NCBI RefSeq assembly: GCF_001949145.1
Contig: NW_019091368.1
Location: 3,695,296-3,759,295 of the forward strand
Source: Acanthaster planci
Lineage: Eukaryota > Echinodermata > Asteroidea > Valvatida > Acanthasteridae
DNA: 64,000 nt
Reading direction: 5' to 3'
The number at the start of each line of letters is the position of its first letter. Position 1 is the first letter of the stretch. Under the pieces are notes generated by a model that worked only from the letters and a program-made list of their open reading frames with translations, had not been told where the DNA came from and searched no databases. A program made the position numbers and the translations under genes. Below are positions 1 to 58,489 of this stretch, piece after piece.

Positions 1-150
1 TTCCATCCCACTTTCCACATCTTGTCTTGTTTCTTCATTCTTTGCATCCCTTTTTCATCTGGTCATTTCTGTGCATTTGTCATCCTCCTTCATTTTTTTG
101 TGTCCCCGCCCTCAACCTACTGGATGATTTACCCCTTGGCTTCTATGTGC

Positions 151-823
151 TGTCATATACCCACTGTCTACCTTGTTACTGTGGTCTTTTGTACGGTCTG
201 CCCACTGTGTACCTGGAAATCATATTGTGCTGTATGGTATACGTGCTTTCTGCCTTGGTACCATGGTTTCATGTATGGTGTATGTGTACTTGTACTATGG
301 TGTTTTTTATGGTACACCCATTGTCTACCTTGGTACCATGGTGTTCTGTGTGGTTAACCCATTGTCTACTTTGGTTTCATGTTGTTATTCATGGCAAACC
401 TAATGTCTACCATTTGTGTCGTGTTCTCTGCTATGGTATACCTATTGTCTGCCTTTGGACCATGGTGTGTTGTATGGCATACCCATTGTCCATGTTGCCA
501 CCATGTTGTTCTCTGTGGTATCAAAACTGTCTACTTGGGTACCATGTTGTTCTCTGTATTGTACCCATTCTGTACCTGTTTTTCCCTGTGGTATACTCGT
601 TTACCATGGTTTAACATTGTTCCCTATGGTATACACATTGTCAACCTTGGTGCCATGTTATTTTCTATGGTATATGTATTGCTACATGTACCTTGGTATC
701 ATTTTTTTTTCATTTACTATGGTATACCCACCGTCTACCTGGGTACCATGCTGTCCTCCCTGGTATCCCGTTCGTCTGCCACGGTGTTGCGTATGGTACC
801 CCTCTCCTTGTTCCCATGGTCTG
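151..823. repeat. Degenerate minisatellite, unit about 41 bp, ~15 copies
   Basis: Units begin tggtatacccattgtctacc and continue with ttggtaccatgttgttctg. Copies are easily followed from about 151 to 823 with substitutions and a few indels. The array creates overlapping open frames of low-complexity Val/Tyr/Cys sequence that are not genes. It ends about 14 bp before the first exon. Confidence 0.85.
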
Positions 824-836
824 TGGTGTCTCCCAG

Positions 837-49903
<49,067 letters not shown>

Positions 49904-52900
49904 CAGGGGTGGGGATTTTTGAATTCCATGCGCTGCATGCCTGATGTAATATACTCATTTGAACAGTTCTCGAATCTGATGGATGTGAAGGAATGTGAGC
50001 AGTCCACGCATCCGATGGGATGGCCCTCACATCCAATGGATCGCCTTTTATAATGCAAATTTTTTTTTAAACATGAAGACTCGGAGAGTGTTGTTTTTGG
50101 CTGTCTAGAATTATGGAGGAGAGATGACTTCTTCACTCGCCACTACCTGCACATCTTCACGTCTACCTGCACGTCTTCTTGTGATTGACCATCCACGTCG
50201 GTGCGTACCGTCAAACACCATCTCTTGTTTTGATTTGTAATCTGAAAGAAGAACACAATGCGCCACTACGCATGCAGTATTAAAATCTGTTGAGCATTTC
50301 CTTGACTACTTCTGCTGTTTACTGAGTGACGGATTAAAGTCAAACAGATTCAACTTTCTCCCCGCTGTTCCTCCAGTCGTCATGGTTACTGCTTGTTAAT
50401 CCTCCCCCCTCTCCACCAGCAACGAGGTATTTGATATCTCCAGCTTTCCCGTTCCAGGGACATGGCACCCTGCACAACCGAATGAGATAAGTTGACTAGG
50501 GGAATTATCCACCACATGGCATCTGCAGTACATTTTGAATTGTCAAATCTCTACTCAATTGCTTGGGTTTTCATTATCATGAGTGCTGTGTGGTTTCAGC
50601 CCAACACAAGAAATGGATCTCGCCTGATGATGTCTTCTCTGCAAAAGGGTTCCTGTCTTGTAATGACCAGGGACACTGGCTTATTGTCAAAAAGTTGTTA
50701 ATTTGAACTTGTAGCATGTTAGCACGTAAGAGTCAGGTACATTCCCCCACCTTTTTTCCACTAGAGGGATGGGATGTAGGGGGAGTGTGACATGACCCAT
50801 CTGCTTTTTGTCAATGAGACTTTCAAGCAGTCTCCAAGAGAAAAACGTTTCCCAGTTTTGGGACAGTGTATCTCTTTTTTCTGGCCAGGGTCGTCATATG
50901 GCAATTTCATACCCTCCCCCTTCATTTAAGCTTGTCTAGCCATACCTCTGACTTCTTCTGACAAAACCAATTAAAAAGTAGTGTTCACCACCTGAACATG
51001 TGAGTCAGTGACTCAGTTTGGATCAAGCCCACCCCTGACAGCATCACCAACACCACCATCACCACTTCCACAGGTGTTGTACCCCAGAGATCAATCGCTT
51101 TCCTCTCTAGTACTGTCATTGCAGTTTGATGAGAATGACTGACTCTGATCATGTATGGCACTCTAGCCTGTATCAGGCTTGTCCACAGTGGATGAACTGT
51201 TCTTGAATTTATCATGGGGGGGGCAGTAACCTTTCCTGCTTTCAGTTAGTAGAGCTAATCAAAAGTATGTTCCAAACTCTGATGGTTTCAGTTGGAATGT
51301 TATGCTTAAATTACACACTGGTGCCTGCATGCCGTGTTCATTCTACATTTTGGGGGGGGGGGAACTATACAGGAACTGTGACGATTTTTCTATGTGAAGA
51401 GCGAGGTATTTTTTTCACTATGATAACTGTAGCTGTACTTCTTCATATATCTACTACTCCCTGTTGATACAATAACAGTAGAGGGCTCCCTCTGGTGGGT
51501 GTTACCATGGAAACGGCACCATCTTGCATCCTGGCCCTTCTGGTTTTGCACAGCTGGAAGAGATGGCAGTGTAGGGGATGTGAATTTGTCTGACCACAGC
51601 CATCTTTTCAGTTTCAAATTTTGGGGTTTTGATCTGTCTGTAGCGTACTAAAGTTGTAAGGGTGCCCTGTATTCTACAGCTGAGTTATGGACATGCAGTC
51701 TGTTTATGGCACGGCGGACCCGGCAACAGCGTCATGGTTACTGCGTAAGCAGTGGTAGCAGCTACACACACAACGGTAATGGGCGACAGGGCCTGGTGTC
51801 ACATAGAATATTGCAGAAGCACTGTGCTGAACATAGGTCTGTATTATTATATGAGAGTCAGCGCGCTACAGTGTGCATGGAGGTTTTTGTTGTCTTTCTT
51901 TTTATAACACGTTACCTCAGAAGCCGTATGCCTGCTGTATATTAGGAGGAGTATAGTACTATTCAACAGAGATATCCTGTGCTTTGCAGCTCTGTGGCTT
52001 TGGGCCCAACCAATTCATGTACTTGACATTGAGAGATATAACAATTACATCAAGTGTCGTAGTCCTTTAGTGCTTCCTTAAGATCAAGTATACAGTAAAC
52101 GTCTTCAGGATCTTCTCAAGAAGTACTCTGTGTTGAGCCACATGCATCAAACCCGTCACCAAGCCACATCCGAGTCCAGTTGTTATGGCTGTGGCTTCGT
52201 CTCATCACCATATGTTGTGTCGGTATTGACAAATAAGGTATCGGTCAACTTTTTTTTTTCCCCCGACTGGTTCTTTGTAGTTGAGGCTTCTGGCAGTGTG
52301 TTTTCTGTCATCAATTTCATGTAGAATCAGCAATAACTAGAAATCTTTGGAGCTGATGTTACCCGAGTAAGTAAATTTGTGTTGAAGTGTCCCCCTTGCA
52401 CATTAGGTTTGAATAGCTCGGCTTTGTTATCTGAAATTCTTTTCATCCATACAATACCCACCCGCTTTCATACTGAATTAGTAATGAATTTGTTTCCTAG
52501 ACAACTCATCTTGATGTGTCTTTGGTGGGGATGCTGCAGTGTTGACTTTGTCCCAGAATCTAGTGACTGAAAGTGACGCTGAACCTGTCTCCACATTCAT
52601 GTGCAGTTATTGTCCACCGTCAATCCGCCGCTTTCATCCTGTTCTTTGTTCGTTCCCAGCTGCCTTGATCAAGTCAACCAACCCGTTGTGTTCTCACCCG
52701 ATTGCTGCCAAAGCCAAACATGATTGAAAAAGATGGGTTGAATGGAGTTCCAAAACCTGTCTGGAAATTCATTTCAATAATTTTCAAGCTCACGAATTCA
52801 GTGTCCCTCACCCAAAGAGAAAATATCGATCTTCCAAGATCTCAAATATCAATATCTTATTACAGTAAGCGGTGAATTTTTGTGAGAGGTTGACGTTTCT

Positions 52901-54099
52901 TTATTATAGGCTTGGAAATGTGCACGTCTTTGTTGTTTTTTTGTGCTTGCTTATATCAGGTGTTTTTGCGGTTGAATAGATGAGATTTTCATATTTTCGT
53001 TGTTTGCAGTAGTACTGAACTGAACTTCAGTTCTATCATCTGAAACATTGCTTTTTTTCCGATAGGACCACTGTATCCCTTCACGTTAGAACCCAAATTT
53101 GAGAAAAAGGCTCTAAAATCATATTATGTGGAAAAATAAAATTCACCGTCTGTAGATGAGATTAGGTTTCTGGGTAAAATGTCTGTTTTGCTCCAAGTAC
53201 CAGCAGGTCATCTTTGAAAGAAATCCAGGTTTTATTTTTATTGGGTGTGTGACTGAAGGGCTCATTTGGTCTTCCGAATGAACCCAAAGAACATGTGACT
53301 ATACAACTCAACTGATTGTGCCATAGTACACAGCGCTGTGTAAAATACAAATGGAAATGGTTCAGTCAAAACACTCACTAATTGTTGCATTTTTATCTCT
53401 TCATTTTTACTTGTTAAAAACTTGTTAAGGTCACAAGATGTGTATTATGAGCTGGACTCAAAATGGTGTCATTTATAATTTCTTTCTGGTTCATTTAAAT
53501 ACAGGTTCTTGGAATTAAATGCCTGGTCAGCAGTTTTGGAATGTTGTAAAGTCACTAAGTGCCCAAAAGTTAAAACTAAATTACCTGTGTACAAATCAAG
53601 CAGTTTTATCCTCTGTGTTTTAACTTCACTGCAGGCTTCATATTAAAAAATGAACAGAGATATATTGTCTGTACTGTGGTCAAATATAAACGTATACGAT
53701 TTAAAATCTTGTAATTGATTTGATGTTGCATATCCAAGGTCTGTATTTTTTAATCATACACTTATGAATATTTAGGAACTGAATAGGAAGCCTTAAATAT
53801 TGGAAAGGGCAGTCCCTGGACTGAGACCTGTGCTTCCAGTGTCCTGCCACTTTTCATTTCAATTTGTAAAGCTTTGTTTTCAGGAATTCATTTCTATAGT
53901 GTCCCCAAAAACTGCGCCCTCTAGTGTCGGCAACAGTGATTTTTAGCCTTTTTTTTTTTGCTAGGGGTGCTGGGACAGGCAAATGCCCTTCACAGAATTT
54001 TGTGAAGGATGTACAGGTGAAGCAAGGCCTTATGGGTAACTGCCAACCCCATTTGGTACATGTACATTCCGTGACACAAGCAAATACTCGCCAAGTGTA

Positions 54100-54475
54100 A
54101 CCAGGCAAAATGTAAGTCAAGTCACAAGTCATTTTTTTTGCGAGTCCAAGTCAAATCCCAAAGTCCTTTGGTTCAAACACAAGGCAAGTCACAGGTCTCT
54201 TTGCCCAAGTACAAGTCGTGTGGAATTTTACCCATCTGAAATATTCAAACATGGTAAGGCATCTGCTGGACAATTTAGGAGTTTCAGACTATTAAACTTG
54301 ATTTGCTTAATTAGCATACTTACACTTTATTGTTCACTTTCCACATGTACTACAGTACTTCTGGCAAAAATGGCAGAGAGTCATTTTTCTCCACAATTCC
54401 AAAAGTCACGTCAAAGTCACATAAATAGCAACTTGTATTCGACTCGAGTCCAAGTCGCATGACTTGAATCAACAT
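54100..54475. repeat. CAAGTC-rich interspersed element
   Basis: Both ends are rich in the hexamer CAAGTC or its neighbours (aagtcaagtcacaagtc on the left; gagtccaagtcgcatgactt on the right), partly as inverted copies. Such ends are typical of some non-autonomous DNA transposons. Limits are approximate. Confidence 0.4.
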
Positions 54476-55406
54476 CTCTGCCATCTCGGCACCCTCAGTT
54501 TGTCAGGGCCTCTGGAGCTTCCACAATACACCGTTGGAAATAAATTGAGAGAGGTTACAGATTTGTGGAGCATCCATTTAATTTGGAGTTACCACATGTA
54601 TTGCATGCTCGAGTTACTTGGCCCTGAAGGGGATGTGATTTTGTGTGTTTGTTGCTTTCAGAGCATGTTGGGTCTGTGAGAGCCCACACACATACATCAT
54701 ATGTGTTCCCCTCCATGTCACGTCAGTTTCAATTGGAATTTCTTGAATGTATTTACATTGATGGTGATGAGCAAAAACAAAATGATTTCCTAGTTTTCAA
54801 AAATGAAGGCATGATCAAAAAATGTTCCTTCTGACTGTCTCACATCCAACTTCCTGCATTGTTTTGTGCGCGACTCCCTTCATACAGTGCCTGTCCATTC
54901 ACGGTCAGGTTTTGTGTTTGTCTTTTGGTAGCCTTGTAAGTCCCACATCACATGATGCACGTTCATAATTTAAATTGGCCACCAGAAGGGTGGTTCTGTT
55001 GGTACGTCACTCAGAAAGTTTCATGACAGGACGCTTGTGAATCCCGTCTGGACCCTTTTTATGTTTTTGGCTCCTGCATACATATGTAAATACAAGAACC
55101 AAATACAGTATTTTTCAAAGACAGCAGACCATTTTCAACAAATCCCATCAATTTCCCTAGAGTGACTCATCCAATTTCGCTATATAAGAATGTTTGTTTC
55201 ACATTTTTGGTCGATCAACATTAACCAAATCCTACCAGTTTAAGATCTTTATTTAATTGTAAGAAAGTACTTTTTTCTGACAAGTGTAATTCTTTGACAG
55301 ACAAAGGCATTTATATATTATTTATTATAACCTAGATTTTATATAGTAGGCAATATTGTGTAGAAGGTATTTACATATCCCTGTAATATATTCCATGGAT
55401 TGTTTC

Positions 55407-55428
55407 AATAAAAATGACATGTAATAAA
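55407..55428 (+). terminator. Putative polyadenylation signals (two AATAAA) for the Cav1 gene
   Basis: Two AATAAA hexamers lie 10 bp apart in an AT-rich context, followed by ctttaattgtgtgtg, a GT-rich element of the kind found after cleavage sites. They are 5.5 kb from the stop codon, so use by this gene is inferred. Confidence 0.4.
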
Positions 55429-55440
55429 ACCTTTAATTGT

Positions 55441-57853
55441 GTGTGATCAAATTTAACGAAGTTAAATTTACTCCCCTAATTGTGTGGCTCACGGACTTTT
55501 AGGGCCAATACTGATTTTTATTATTTTTTTCTCTTGCAGTGGTAATAAGAATTTTGAGTTGCAAGACGTGTTTCTCCGATGCTGTTGATAGAAATACTAA
55601 ACCTGACAAGACTCTGTAACTGGGGCGGGGCTAAACTCAAGGATGCATTCTTAGACTTGAGACGCGCATATTCATTGTGAACGTACAAACTGTGCACGAA
55701 CATAGTGCCAACATGGTGAGTGGTTTCTAATTCCAGTTGCATTTCTGCAAAGCTTTTTTTCTTTTGGTCGCCACCAGAAAAGGCATATGCAAATGTCCTC
55801 CATTTTGGTGGTGTCCGAATGATTTGTCTGCAAGTTGGGAATCAGATTCTGCTTAGCGGCTGAAGCCCTTCCCACAGACACCCATGCTTACTCCAAGCCA
55901 TAGCCAGTTGATTTGAACAAAACGTGAAGTCCAACCCCAGCCTCGATACCTGATTGGTGCAATAATCCAAACTGGCCCGCGGAATGAAGCACAATAAATA
56001 ACCTTTTTGTTTCCACTTACACATATGCAAGCCTATTATTAACTTTATTATGTCTTTGCTGGTATCTTAATACGACACTTGCCCAGGCTTATCAACAAAA
56101 AGTTGGCATATCGCATCCAACGTGAATAATTAACATATTCTACACCTGGCTAGGGAGCTCCAAAGTTTGAAAACAACAACCACTGTTCATGACCCCCTAA
56201 AACCATGGCATACTGGGGAAATAGGAAATGTTTGAGCAGTGGAGGGAATTTTGTGGTCACCGCTCTTCATCCTGAAAGTCCTCTTTGTGGCCTATCAACT
56301 CCGTTCCCGCCATCCGGAAGACACTCCATTGGCAATATACTTTATTACCCCCAGCAGACCAATATAATCACCTCCCACCAATACCATCTGTAAGAGATTA
56401 CCAGACTATAAGTAGTGACTGCACGTTTACCAGCCTCCCCCCCAGCTCCACTGAGATCCAAAACAATATGGGCAAGATGCAATTAATTATTAAGTCAGAC
56501 AGCAACTTGCGCAAGTGTACGGCACTTATGAAAAACGACCTCCAATCTTCTTAAGAAACATTTTTGAAATCCTCCTTACTGTCTCAGAGCAAGGCTTCAG
56601 ACTTAATTATTTCAGACAGGTTTTCAGCAAAACTTCCCATACGTGACTCAAGCTCAGCAAGCCTTGATGCCAATTCATACTAAGTAACCTTGGATGTAAA
56701 ACTGTGAAGTCAGATCAAAATACTAAGCGGCAAATTTGCTAAGCTTGAACATACATGTATTTCAAAGCAAGCAAATATCACTGTACATTTTACAGCATGT
56801 CAAGTTGCCTCCGCTTACAAGTTCATTCAAGTGTGAACCAGTCTTAGTGTCAGCCACACTTGCAGCATCAACCCACTGAACACAGCGCTTCCCTACAAGG
56901 AGCAATACCAGACAATGTTGCTCGTGTCTGTTTTGACAATCTTTATCAAGAAGGTGGCTCCATGTTCTGCAACACGAAAATCTACAACTTCGATGTCCAA
57001 GGATAAAATATCTTTTAGATCAGAGTATGGTACTGTCTTTATACATTTTGGATTCCTCTCTCGTAATTTTGGTAAACATACTAGATTCTTTGGTTTTGTG
57101 TAATGTGTCTCGGTACATTATGTGCTCTATCACAGCAGACCCCCCCAAGACCCAACATTCCCATCCATCTAGGATATCCTGGATGCAGGATCAAAAGGTG
57201 TGTGGCATAAACTGGATGTCCGTTCCGAAGGTACATGACAATGTGAGGACATCCTGGGTGCAAGATTTCAGGGCGTGTGATATGAAAGGTCCACAGACTT
57301 TCTTTGAATGCCTTGAGCTGGGAGTTACCAATATTGGTGCCGAGGAACAAGGCAGAGAAAGAAAACAGCTGGAATGCTGACGAGAAAAGGCACTAGAATT
57401 GTTACGTGAACACTAATTCAAAAGAGACATTCTCCAGGAGGAAAAATTCAACAAGATGCTTTATCTAGACGACAGGCAAGCTGCTCTCAACGCACCAGAA
57501 ATTCACGTCTTCAGGGCAAGATACAGGTGTGTGTTAATATATTCATTCTAATAAATAAACACCCACAACTGTTTTTAACTGTATTTCAGAGACAATACTG
57601 AACAACCAAGGCTCATGATTGGTTGTAATGAAACCAACAAGATTCCTTAAAAGTCAACTGTGCCTCCAACTTCACTTCAAGCTTGACTACGTTTGTTGGC
57701 CTTGTGAATGCTGAAATCAACTGCATTCCAGAGTTGGCTCTGTCTTGTGAGATTGGATGCTCCTGCAGCCAGAGTATGGCACTCGCATCGATTCAGAGAA
57801 TCCAGAATTTGGGAGTTGAGAGTTAAACCAAGAACAGACCCGAGGGTCAAGGT
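55441..57853. other. Region between the two genes; no recognised gene
   Basis: The stretch may include the 3' UTR of SAMTOR (- strand). Several short + strand frames exist (56205-56554, 57027-57380), and a frame near 56.87-57.0 kb reads PDNVARVCFDNLYQEGGSMF. I cannot assign these to a family. The region may be a decayed transposon, but no terminal repeat was found. Confidence 0.35.
56341..56346 (-). terminator. Possible polyadenylation signal of SAMTOR
   Basis: TTTATT on the + strand reads AATAAA on the - strand. It is the first canonical hexamer I saw downstream of the SAMTOR stop, about 1.5 kb away; use is not proven. Confidence 0.3.
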
Positions 57854-58489
57854 TCAATGGGTGTCTCGCCACCATTCCTCAGAGCTGTCTTCATAGATCA
57901 CCACCTCCTCCCCTTTGTCATCCTCGGATGATGTGTCATTCTCTGTGCCACCGGGCAGCTCCAAGAACCCCTCTGAGATGATGCGTTCCTCCTCCTCGCT
58001 CCGCGGGAAGCTCTCGACAAAGACGCTCTCCTCTAGGTCCTCGTTGAAGTCCTGGGGAATGTACAGCAGGTCTGGCCCGGCCCCACTGGCATCCAGGCCC
58101 GAGAGCTCCAGCGACACCTTGCGGAAGGCCATGTAGTGCAGGTGGGTGTCCTTGACGTAGAGCCAGCGCCGGAAGCCCAGGCTCTCCAGCGCCTTCCGCC
58201 AGCTCTTGACCATGGCCGCATTGCGGTTCTGGTGGGAGGAGTCGGGCGTGATGATCAGCAGCAGGCCATGAAGCTGCAGGAGCTGGTGGGCCTTCTGGCA
58301 GCAGATCCAGCGCTGGTAGGGGGACGGGAAGTAGGAAAGCAGGAGGGAGAAGACCACCACGTGAAACGTCTCCCGCGGGAGCACCTCCACAGGGCTCTTC
58401 AACGTTCTCAGGTATGTGTCCACGGTGTCCGGGGCACATTCCAAGGACGGCTGGAGTTGTAAATTCAGGAAGTCGCACTTGTGCACACT
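57854..58489 (-). CDS. SAMTOR: SAMTOR last exon: C-terminal methyltransferase fold and acidic tail
   Basis: Starting SVHKCDFLNLQLQPSLECAP, it contains VVVFSLLLSYFPSPYQRWIC, the ITPDSSHQNRNAAMVKSWRK segment and MLYIPQDFN-like LLYIPQDFNEDLEES. It then ends in a Glu/Asp-rich tail and TGA (57856-57854 on the - strand). The exon is GC-rich and the strongest family match in the gene. Confidence 0.95.
   Translation of the reverse strand, partial: SVHKCDFLNLQLQPSLECAPDTVDTYLRTLKSPVEVLPRETFHVVVFSLLLSYFPSPYQRWICCQKAHQLLQLHGLLLIITPDSSHQNRNAAMVKSWRKALESLGFRRWLYVKDTHLHYMAFRKVSLELSGLDASGAGPDLLYIPQDFNEDLEESVFVESFPRSEEEERIISEGFLELPGGTENDTSSEDDKGEEVVIYEDSSEEWWRDTH

Larger units (their letters stand above)
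49904..55440 (+). other. Probable long 3' UTR / intergenic tail of the Cav1 gene
   Basis: No credible coding sequence is visible between the channel stop and about 55.4 kb. AATAAA occurs at 53135-53140 and at 55407-55412 and 55423-55428, the last two in an AT-rich block that looks like a 3' end. The true cleavage site cannot be decided from sequence. The stretch also holds a CAAGTC-rich insertion at about 54.1-54.47 kb. Confidence 0.45.
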
